This document shows, one piece after another, positions 26,858 to 37,300 of a DNA stretch of 64,000 nt. A program made the translations under genes and the position numbers. The stretch comes from Trichostrongylus colubriformis. Its lineage: Eukaryota > Nematoda > Chromadorea > Rhabditida > Trichostrongylidae. The notes beneath the pieces were generated by a model. It saw nothing but the letters and a program-made list of their open reading frames with translations. It had not been told where the DNA came from and searched no databases. Positions within the stretch are counted from its first letter, which is position 1; every line of letters starts with the position of its first letter. The stretch is taken from contig OZ022257.1 of assembly GCA_963978905.1 (NCBI GenBank), positions 15,457,664 through 15,521,663 on the forward strand, read 5' to 3'.

Positions 26858-28398
26858 GGAGCCGGAAGGGCTCCAAAACAAGAGGAAGATGCAAAGAAAT
26901 GAGCATTTTGTAACGAACACTCAAGGTTAGAAGCGTTAATCGGCGATAAAACCCGGATTCAAAAGCGCGACGCTGCGGTGTGTATTCGCATCCCATTCGC
27001 ATCAACACACTGACTTTCAGAGTTGTCCGCTGTAGGAGATGGGCCGCGGGCCAACGTTAATTCGAGCACCTGACTCCCAGCACAGTGGAGTGGCCATTCC
27101 CAACTACACTAGCATTCATGTAAGTACATCTAGAAACAATATAAGAAAGAACAAAGTGAGAAGTAAAAGGAAAAAACAAATTTATAATAAAAACATCTCC
27201 TTTTGGCAACATGCCAAGGGGTCAAATTGGCGAGTTTGTGCGATGGCGGCCATTCAAACTCGTCCGAACTACGTCTGTTCTACCGTAGGCCAAGATTGCC
27301 CCACTTCCGGTGCCTTTAAGCCAGCCTTCTATTGTTTCCCTGCTTTTTGAATGAGCTAGTATTTCCGTTCGCTATAGAGCTGTAGCATAAGCCTGTATAG
27401 GACTTAAAGACACGAGAAAAAGAGAATTCGGCAGATTGTGGGAAATTGTCAAGTATAAAAGTGGGTGCTAGGCCATATAACGCTAGAGAAAGAACGAAAT
27501 AAAAGGGTGAAAAGCCACAGAAATAGGAACCCAAAAACCCTCTTCCCACTTGTTCCCTCTCCTGTCCCTCTTTATCACTAGCCGGTGGGGAAGGTGCTGA
27601 CGGATAAGGAGCTATGTCAGATGCCGCGAACTATGTCGCGCTCTACCCCGACGGATGCGTGGCAGCACATCCGCAGTGTGCGCGGTCGTATTAAGATCCC
27701 AGGTCGCGGTTTTTTGATGCGAGTTTCACCACACATAACCTCTTCTGAACTTGGCGTTTGTTTTCAGAGAGCTCATCTCCCTTCTTCTCATATTCTCCTT
27801 ACCCACGCCGTGCCGTTAACCCTATGGCTTAGACTTCGATAGCTTATTGCAAATAGTGACAGCTCATGATTATTTTCAAGAAACAGGAATAAAGACACCG
27901 GAGGGGGTAATTTGGGCCTACGGTAGAACAGAAGTAGTTAGGGCGAGTTTAAGTGGCCGCCATTGCACAAACTCGCCAACTTGACGCCTTGGCATGGTGC
28001 CAAAAGGAGATGCTTCCGTTATAAATGTGTTTTTTCCTTTTACTTTTTCCTTTGTTCTTTCTTATATTGATTCTAGATGTACTTACATGAATGCTAATGT
28101 AGTTGGGAATGGCCACTCCACTGCGCTGGGAGTCAGGTGCTACAACTAACGTTGGCCCGCGGTCCGTCTCTTACAGCGGACAACTCGGAAAGTCTGTGTG
28201 TTGGATGCGAAGAGGATGCGAATACACACCACGGAGTCGCGCTTTTGAGTCCGGGTTTTTTCGCCTATTATCGCTTCTAACCTTGAGGGTTCGTTACGTT
28301 ATGTAAAATCGTTATGCTATGTATATCGTTATGTATATCGTATATCGTTATGCTAATTTCTTTGCATCTTCCTCTTGTTTCGGACCCCTTCCGGTTCC
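26858..28398. mobile_element. Long-inverted-repeat (foldback) DNA element, 1.5 kb
   Basis: The left arm (about 26858-27380) and right arm (about 27845-28398) are inverted copies of each other. Ends read GGAGCCGG and CCGGTTCC. Shared blocks include AAGAGGAAGATGCAAAGAAAT, ACGTTGGCCCGCGG, GTAAGTACATCTAGAA and CTACCGTAGGCC, each inverted. The spacer of about 460 bp has no transposase. Fragments of the same family occur at 30751-30798, 31800-32205 and 48818-49080. The superfamily is not assigned. Confidence 0.8.
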
Positions 28399-29555
28399 TT
28401 TAATCGTGACCGGCAATCCTGTGAAGATGCATTTTCAGTGAAATCGTGAAACATATGAATGTAGGTGAGAGGAAAAACGCCACTTTGCTCATGAGGCAGC
28501 TCATTATTAAATATTTTTTCCACTGGGCAGAATACCTCTCCTGTTCCCTGAAAATATTATCTCAGAGAAGTTCTCAAGAAGCGGAGAGGATTTCTTCCGT
28601 AAACCACATCCATTTCCAAGGTGAAATCACCTACTCTGGGCCGAGTAGAAAAAAGCTTGCAGCATCCGCGGCAACCTGATGCAGCTGCGCAATTGATTAG
28701 GTAGTGTAGCTTGAGAATATCCTCATGTGGACCATGTCAGTGGTTATGAAAGGCTGAGTTTTTACAGTTCAGACATTGCTAGGATCCGCCGCAGCAGTAC
28801 TTCCTCTCTGGAATCAGTCGAGGTATTGGTTAGAAGACCTAAGCTTTCGAGTTCGTCCGGTTGCGATGAGTATAGAATTCGTAGCCTTGAACAATGAAAA
28901 CATCAAGTCAGAGGTTAATAGAAGTTTGCAGCCCAAAATGAAAGATTTTCAATGGCCTTTTTCCACTTTCAGTTTATTTTATCTATAAATAGATCAGAGT
29001 TGCATTATTTCCATTCTTCGCATGACGTTAAGCGCTGCATTATTATGTCAGGATCATGTTTTTCGAGCGGTTAAAAGCAAAATGAACAGTGCCAGTCAAA
29101 CTGGCTACAGGGAAACCGACAAGACAATTGAATGAGTTTAACAAATAAAGGTACTGTGTTGAAGCATAGATAGCCGATAACGGAGGCATTCTTAAGAAAG
29201 GCAGTTCGCTCCTACATATGTATGAATCGAACGACCGTGGCTAAGTCTCTGCACTGCTTGAGTGAAATTTTTGTGAAATCCCATCCCAGCTAGACCCCAA
29301 ACCGATCCCGACCCCATGCCACCCCTCTCATTCGTGATCTAATAGGTTGGTGGTACTGGTGTATTGTTGGCTAAGCAGCATGCCGAAATGGTCTCCCTAA
29401 AACTAAAAAAATATATATATAAAAGTAAAAGTAATACTACAAAGTATTATACCGACTTCCTTTTAGGGACCATGTTATCTGCCCAAAAATAATGTCAAAG
29501 TGATCCATGAGGTTTACCGAGAACTTTAGGTTCATCACTACTATATATAATCCGT

Positions 29556-29611
29556 TTGTCTGTCTGTGTGTGCGTGTGTGTGTGTGTGTGTGTCCGTCCG
29601 TCTGTCTGTCA
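29556..29611 (+). repeat. Microsatellite (GT)n followed by CCGT/CTGT repeats
   Basis: A tract of alternating TG with one C interruption is followed by CCGTCCGTCTGTCTGTC. It abuts the tandem array at 29612 and gives the THTHTH/TDRQTD strings in minus-strand ORFs. Confidence 0.85.
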
Positions 29612-30650
29612 CGAAATTCATATCTCGCGACGCAGCAAAGCTGCGAACCTGAGTTTTTAAAGTGATATAGGGGTGATAAGGGAACATTAATGGTAAGGGA
29701 CTGGAAGTGATAGCAACTGATAAGAGGTGATAAGGAGCCTCGAAAGGCGAATGGCGGCAAATTGATATCTCGCGTCGCAGCAAAGCTGGGACTCTGATAT
29801 TTTAAAGTGATATAGGGGGAATAAGGGAACATTATTGGTGAGAGACCGGAGGTGATTGCAACTGATAAGAGGTGATAAGGGGCAGGAAATTCATATCTCG
29901 CGACGCAGCAAAGCCGCGAACCTGAGTTTTTGAAGTGATATAGGGGGTGATAAGGGAACATTAATGGTAAGGGACTGGAAGTGATAGCAGCTGATAAGAG
30001 GTGATAAGGAGCCTCGAAATGCGAATGGCGGCAAATTGATATCTCGCGTAGCAACAAAGCTGGGACCCTGAATTTTGGATATGATATAGGGGGTGATAAG
30101 GGAACATTAATGGTATGGGACTGGAAGTGATAGCAACTGATAAGAGGTGATAAGGAGCCTCGAAAGGCGAATGGCGGCAAATTGATATCTCGCGTCGCAG
30201 CAAAGCTGGGACTCTGATATTTTAAAGTGATATAGGGGGAATAAGGGAACATTATTGGTGAGGGACCGGAGGTGATTGCAACTGATAAGAGGTGATAAGG
30301 GGCAGGAAATTCATATCTCGCGACGCAGCAAAGCCGCGAACCTGAGTTTTTGAAGTGATATAGGGGGTGATAAGGGAACATTAATGGTAAGGGACTGGAA
30401 GTGATAGCAACTGATAAGAGGTGATAAGGAGCCTCGAAATGCGAATGGCGGCAAATTGATATCTCGCGTGGCAACAAAGCTGGGACCCTGAATTTTGGAT
30501 ATGATATAGGGGGTGATAAGGGGGCATCAGTGGTGAGAGACGGGGAGTGATAGCAATTGTTAACGGCTGATAAAAAGCCTCAAAAGACGAATGTCGGGAA
30601 ATTCGTATCTCGCGTCGCAGCAAAGCTGGGATCATGAATCTTAGATACCA
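29612..30650 (-). repeat. Higher-order tandem repeat, eight units
   Basis: The block ATCTCGCG recurs at 29622, 29767, 29895, 30041, 30187, 30315, 30461 and 30607. Spacings are therefore 145, 128, 146, 146, 128, 146 and 146. Three units (146+128+146) form a 420 bp higher-order repeat; 29767-30041 and 30187-30461 are nearly identical. Because 420 is divisible by three, a minus-strand frame stays open for 346 codons (30477-29437), with a 140-residue protein periodicity. I read this ORF as a product of the array, not a gene: it ends in microsatellite-encoded sequence and has no start context. Confidence 0.85.
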
Positions 30651-30950
30651 CTTGGGGTGGCGCACACTGCTGCGCGCGTCACACATAAAAGCATGCTAAA
30701 TGCGCTCGATCGATATCGATTAGTGCGGAAGGACGAGATTGAAGGGGAGTAAAAGGAAAAAAACAAATTTATAATAAAAACATCTCCTTTTGGCAACATG
30801 AAGGGGAGTGATTTTATTTCCTTTTCCCGTTTTTGCGAATTCCCTGTTTCTGCAAATCGTTCGAATGATGATACTCGATCGATATCGATCGAGCCCAATC
30901 AGCATGCTTCCATGTGTGACGCGCGCAGTAGTGTGCGCCAGCCCAACTGG
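30648..30950. mobile_element. Small TIR element carrying an inserted fragment
   Basis: Inverted arms of about 50 bp (blocks GGCGCACACT and GCGCGCGTCACACAT, inverted on the right) enclose a second inverted motif, CGATCGATATCGAT. The centre carries a 48 bp fragment of another element (30751-30798). The element directly follows the tandem array. Confidence 0.7.
30751..30798 (+). repeat. 48 bp insertion flanked by 11 bp duplications
   Basis: The inserted segment matches the left arm of the foldback element at about 27164-27211 almost base for base (it contains AATTTATAATAAAAACATC). It is flanked by direct copies of TGAAGGGGAGT at 30740-30750 and 30799-30809. Confidence 0.8.
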
Positions 30951-31799
30951 TATTTTTAAAAAAAGCTACCCCCTTTTCAAACCTTGATTGAACCTCCCCA
31001 TAAGAATTCCTTATGTTTGGTTGCTTATGATTACTGCTCCAACTTACCAACATCTGTTCAAATATTAAGGAACCAAGCATAATACGGTGACTAAATCACT
31101 GAAAGGATGGACCACTCCTTCGGCTTCAAGAGAATCATGGTGGCATTGCCATCCATTGATTCGCCCAATACCATGGTTTCCAAAAACAGTTCATGTACAT
31201 AAAAATATTCATGCTCCCAGAGTAGTGTGTCGCCTAGCTCACACGGATGGGAGGCTTTTTTGTTGTGAGCAAGCAATCTTCAGGTCTTGATCTTTTGACC
31301 GTGGGAGTAACAACAGCGCAACGAGTCACTATGCCAACCACACATATACTTTCCCGCTAAAATAAACCGAAATTTCCGAGTATGCTGATCATTTGAGGAA
31401 TGGCCGACTGCCACGGAACGATGGTAATGAAATAACGCCTAAATTATTTGAAATTAGCTGCTCGTGAACGTTTGAAAATCTTTCAGTCGCTTTGGAATTA
31501 TTCATGAAAACCAGATCAGAACAGCAATAGACTGCGTTGTCACGCATAGCCCGCACCGTCGTATTTGGTGCCCTTATTAAGTACTTTCTGCAGTTCTAAG
31601 ATTGACACCCGTAACTGGAAACCACGTTCTTCTGTCGACATCTGTTTGCACAAGTTTCAAGGCCATCTCGAACTCTTTTCAGTGTTGTGAGTGATGATCA
31701 AAAGTGAAATACATCAGCAGTAAATGGAAAAAAATATAAGGAAACATAAGCGTTTGGCAGAAATTCCGAAAGACGATCAGTTCCTTTTTGAAGACAGCA

Positions 31800-32205
31800 G
31801 GAGGTGACAATTTCGGCCTACGGTAAGACCCACCACGACGCTTACAGTTCGTTAGACTGCAGACACACGACACCTCGCTAAGAGGTCGAGCGTGATTTCA
31901 AAGGACTTTTTACCACGAACACCTTCTTTCTTACTCTCACTTATTCTCCCATTAATTATTTCGCTTGATTGCTGCTGTTTGTTGTTCCACTTTACGAGAC
32001 ATTTACTGACATTTTCCCCAGCGAGTAACGCGGAAAGGTGACGTAGCAGTCCGAAGAGATGCGCGGTAGATACGAATACACCACGTCGCTCTTTTGAACC
32101 CGAGTTTCTATACCGATTAACGCTTCTAACTTCAAATGTTCGTTTCAAAACGATCATTCCTTCCTATCTTCCTCTGTTTTCCGACCACTCCCGGTTCCTC
32201 TAGAG
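31800..32205 (+). repeat. Diverged, partial copy of the 1.5 kb foldback family
   Basis: The beginning (TTCGGCCTACGGTA) and the end (ATACGAATACACCACG, TTAACGCTTCTAAC, CTTCCTCTGTTTTCCGACC, CCCGGTTCCT) match the right arm of the element at 26858-28398 in the same orientation. The intervening sequence differs. Confidence 0.6.
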
Positions 32206-33307
32206 AGAAAGAGCCGCGATCATTTGATCGGAGTTGCAAATGAGATTGGATATGTCATTTATGTGTGGGACAGTGAACAAAACATGGAAGACAATTTTGC
32301 CACATCTCTCATAACCGGGTATTGATCGGAGCTACGCGGATCTGCGACATGTGGCGTTGCCACGCTCGCCTCTAGAGAAAGGCTGCATGCATGAAGTTTG
32401 CTGCATGCTGCAAGCCAGTCAGGGCATGTCCTCTTATCGAACATTACCATTATTGCTCCCACTACCTTGAAAGCCGCTGAATTAATTTGCTTGTAAACCT
32501 GGCCACAGGACCACAATTATACAAATGAACTCAAGACCAATGAACTGATCAAGCTTCACTGGATCTTCTAAGCGTAATGGATTAATATGATATAGGGAAA
32601 GCATGAATTTGGGCTCGCGAGTAGCTGAGCGTTTTGCACATAAACCAGTTCCTAAAAACATTCGCATGACGATCTGATCCTTTCATTATTAAGTTTTGAA
32701 CTATTTTTTTCTCATTTTCCACTACCACGCTAATGGTTCGAGGCACCTTGCGACGTCAAGAGGCCATCGATCATAGTGTGAAAGGGTTTTTCACGAGACT
32801 AGTTTTCTGATTAGCCAAAAATAATTCACATTAATGCATTAAACCGGGCAGTTCTCAGCTGTTGCTTCGCATTCTGGTTCATATCTGTTCCCATTAACTT
32901 AAGCCGTTTCGAGAGTGAATTTTTGGAATATTTCTTCGGAGGTTAGGCTATGCCGTGTTATCAGAAATCACCCTGATCATTACGATCACCTTATTGAAAC
33001 AGCGATGCCCTCAAAATGGAAACCTTTCCTGCAAAGATGTTTACAGCAATGATGCGAATTAGCCTTACGCGTGATTCAAGAAGAGGGATGAAATGGTTTG
33101 AAAAAAAGCAGCGGAATCATCGGCGTGATGTGCACGTGCGATCTTTACGCCTTGAACAGTAGTGTTCACTGAAACACGTAGGTGAAACAGTGAATAAAAC
33201 CGTGTAATTTACAAATGATTAAGCCTCGGGGTCATGAACTATCCTTGATGGGCCGACTTTGTAGCTTGAAAGGGGAGCATAGAAATTCCATGATTCCACT
33301 TCCTCTC

Positions 33308-33376
33308 AAAATCACTCTACTGGATAGAGTATATTAACAGAAACATAGAAAAACTGGAAGAAGAGCAGCTCGTTTA
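33308..33376 (+). repeat. Dispersed repeat, short copy
   Basis: Shares AAATCACTC.ACT.GATA.AGTA and AGAGCAGCTCG-like blocks, in the same order and orientation, with 38784-38895. Neither copy has coding features. Confidence 0.5.
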
Positions 33377-33446
33377 ACTTCCGGTTCGCTTTCTGACACA
33401 AATCTGAACAGCCGTCAGCAGCCAGAGCGCGGAGAGAGTGTGTAGA

Positions 33447-33857
33447 TACAATACCGCTCGCGTCGCGTGAGTAATTTTCGCCTTGCGACGGTTTGCTCGC
33501 GAACAAACCGTCGCGTGTGAAAAAATCGAGTCTAAGAAAACCGAAAACTTGTAGCATCCTCTTGTAGAGCTCGACGAGCTGATTACGAAAATGTATACAG
33601 TTCCGATAAAAAACCAACAATCGATTGATTTATAGCGGAAAAACGCGAAAACGCGTTTTTGCGCGATTTTCAGGACTGTTGCTGATCAAAATTTGACATT
33701 TCATATACTACTGAACTCGCCGCATCGAGACGAATCCAACGCTCCTAAGAACTTTCCATTTTATCCACTTTGAACGATGTTATGACGTTGCGACGGTTTG
33801 TTCGCGAACAAACCGTCGCAAGGCGAAAATTACTCACGCGACGCGAGCGGTATTGTA
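33447..33857. mobile_element. 411 bp MITE with 49 bp perfect terminal inverted repeats
   Basis: The left end 33447-33495 (starting TACAATACCGCTCGCGTCGC) is the exact inverted complement of 33809-33857. Each end also folds on itself (CGACGGTTTG..CGCGA..CAAACCGTCG). The interior has no ORF of note; part of a shadow ORF (33312-33620, minus) overlaps it. Superfamily not assigned. A TA duplication at the tips is possible but ambiguous. Confidence 0.85.
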
Positions 33858-34318
33858 AGTGTGTTCTCTCGTATAGTAAAGCATACTACCTCCTAGTGTT
33901 CGTTAGCATCGCAACCTGGCGATAAGGACGAACCGAAGAAGGAACCAAGAAAACCCGTGGAATACCAGAAGTAGAAATATGTGTTTATGTGATTTGCGAT
34001 TTCCGAAGAAAATCAAATGCGTGGCGCAAGACCGCTCGGTAAATCTATACTGTTTCATGCAGCTTTCCATCTTTCATCAGCATCTAGAAACACAATGGAA
34101 TATGAACAGCAATGACAAGGACCAACCCACACTGTCAATGGTGTCAATTTCAATCAATGATTAGGCGTATAATTCGAACACAATTTGTCCTCTAACACAA
34201 ATCTGTTCGGCCTCGCCGGTGCCGCCCCCAATGGTGTCGTGCGCAACCACAACTACTGTGCCATATTTAAGGTCTCCTATTCAGCAGTTTCTAGCGGAAT
34301 TTACCTTCTCTCCTCAGA

Positions 34319-37300
34319 ATGCGAATTTATTATCTTCTTTTCACAGTCATCGCCTGTCTGATATTCAGCGGTGCTATGGCTGAGTGGAAACGCTCGTTGA
34401 AGAACAAAAATCCTGTGTACGATGAGACTTCTGACAGGTGAGAATACTGCACTTCCTTGGAATCTTCGTAAGGCATTAAAAAAGGACGAATACAGCCAAG
34501 TATGCAAAGGGATTACGCCATCCCACAGCTGTGGCTACAAGCAGACCGTCTTTAGCGATCCGCATCTTTCACTTGTATTCTTCCCTTTTCATTAGACTGA
34601 GATAGGCCACTTTCCACGTTTCCTCTGCATGCAATTTCACTAATGGTAACGTCTTCTGTCATCAGATGTAGATGACGGTTTCATGTTTCTTTTTGCTTTT
34701 CAAATTCTTAATCGCCTTAGACCATCTTCTCCACCGCTCTGTATTTCCTTTACACTTTCTTTTCAGAATCATCTACCAGATAGGTTAATGTGCATTTACC
34801 AAGCTTCTATCTTTCAGTGTTCCCATCTGGCCGTCTGTATTACTCACTCGGCATAGCATTCTCTTCCTCTTTTGTCCTCTCCATTCATTTGTCAATACCC
34901 TTCATTTGTTCCCGCTTCCCAACTTCCCCTTCATTGTCCGTTTCACCTCGGATAGTTTTCCCTCCAACTTTCAAACAAAAACCGTTTATTTGAAGCCTTA
35001 TGATACAGAAATCGGTGCAATCGCAATGAAGGAGAAGCATTTCATGAAAATTTGCTCACCTGAGTATCCCTGAAGGGTCTTTATGTGGTCACTCTGCACA
35101 TCCAAGCGCATATTTTTTCCTAAGCCCAAAGAAGGAAGGAAGGGGTTCCTTTTCCTTTTTCGCTTCCATAGTGGATGCTCCAGCTTCTCATTGCGATAAC
35201 ACCCAGAAATCATTTGTTAGACACTGCATAGTGTGGCAAAAAACGACAATGATAAAGTAGCCAGCCGTAAGGTAGCCTGACGGTATACAACCCGACCACC
35301 AATCCCCTCATACTAACTAACTCGAGATTTAGGAGAAGTTGCGGGGCGGCATATAGGATATTGGCATTTGGCATGCTCAGATTGGCCATATAGGGCTATT
35401 CAGCCACTTTTCCTTTCACCGGCAGTGGGGAAATCCAGGAAGGTTCAAATTCAAAGTTAAGAACGATCAGCTGAATGCTGCATATTTCATCTTATAAATC
35501 TGAAATAAAAATCTCATTCATCGACTCTTTGCTATCTAAAAAGGTGGCAATTTTCGCTAACAATTAGGGTTGGTACAATCATGACGCACAAGTGTCGTGC
35601 AGAAGGGGGCTTCAACCTTCTCGAGTAACTCACTCCGGAAAACACCTAATGACAAGGATTTCCTTACCTAAACTCTTTTCTGGACTGAACAGCCCATGGA
35701 TATCACAATAGCCAATTGGAGGCAGAATTTTTGGTGGATTTTTCGAAAGACTAACTCGCACTGGGAATCAGTTCAAGATGTACAAAAAAGTATTCTCACA
35801 GCAAATCACAGAAGTGTAGGTGATCCACGAAGACGAGTTGGGTGCCCTTAGTGACACCCAAGACTTGCTGAACCTAAGGCACTCGACCCGTTTACTACAA
35901 CCGATATCGGATTCAATAAAGTTTATGATAACGCAAGTAAACCATATATTTGGATGTAAGGACTGAACTCCCACCGAATTTTAATATATACCAAGTAAAA
36001 GGCCTTAAAAATTCAGAAGTAATTTTTCGTTTTCAAAAAAAGCTACGTAGTTCCAACAAATCGTAGTTTCAAATGTTAAATGTCACCCTGCCAGCGTGAA
36101 TTATGAAGGCAGTCTATCCTTCCTCTTGCGCCAAAAATTCTCAGTACGGACGAGATACTTTGTAGGATTCAGACGTGATTAGCAATTTTCCGTGTCAGAG
36201 ACCTTCCGGGTAGCCGTGATCAGTCAATAATCAATAAGCTAATTTTTGATGGCTTCGCTACTTACCTCTATTAGGACTACTCACAATAGTTTTTCTCGGG
36301 CTGCAAAAGGATGAAGATCAAGAAGAACGCCTCTTTCATTTAATGAACTTCTACCTTTTCTTAAATGTGGGGAAAATTGTGTGTATCTCCTTATCATTTA
36401 TAGCTAGCCTATCTCTGATGAGAGAACAGTGCACTAGATGAAGAAGCTGTCTCAGCTACTCGCGAACCAGAAAACGGCTGAACATTGATCATACAGCAGG
36501 ATAGGAAGCGTTGAACCCTGACAAAACTAAAGCTAAATTTCGATTCCATTCCTCGCGAAATAGAAACGCGCAATTCATTCAAATGGAATCCATCAGCGCT
36601 CGTCAATTATCTTCATTTTATTTCCTTTACATTACGGTACTCATCGATTCAAATCAAATAAGGTCATAAGATGCACCTCAGGGCTTTGCACGGACGTGAC
36701 AACTTCTCTTCTCAAAATCAAATAAGGTTTTTTATTCTGAAAACACATGTTACTATATCGCGTCTTTTGCTTGTCGAACGACAAGTACATGTGTCAGCGC
36801 AGACGCTGTTCACGTGCAATCGCAAAACATCACGGGGTCCCACCCGTTCAAAGCCCGTTTCTCTGCTTTCCTAATTTGTTGCGATTCAATCAAACAGGAT
36901 CGCTGTCACGAACGCTACACCAGCTCTGTAACTTATCCAAACATTTTTATTTGAACAGATTAAAGAAAAGGATACGCTATTCACTTCAGATCATCTTAAC
37001 ATGATCAGAATTACTTCCTCTCACGAAAAAGACCTTGAGAGAAACTTGCTTTTACGTCATTGCATCAAAGCACAACGCGCTCCCTTCTCGTATATCACAG
37101 ATCGAATAGTGTCAGCCGGATGCAATCACATTCCCATCTGATCAGGCACAATAGGGATCTGGCAATGGAAACGCTATTTCCGTGCGATTATTGCTGAACA
37201 CCAAATTCAATTAAAAATGAAGGCAATAATGAAAAATGAAAGCGTTGGCTTAATGAATAATTACTGCGGCTCTTTCCTTGAAAAATGTCTTTTGCAGTTC

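Noticed and set aside
29437..30477. 346-codon minus-strand ORF
   Set aside because: It is built entirely of the 420 bp higher-order repeat and ends in microsatellite-encoded residues. No domain or start context; treated as a repeat, with the open frame noted as a finding.
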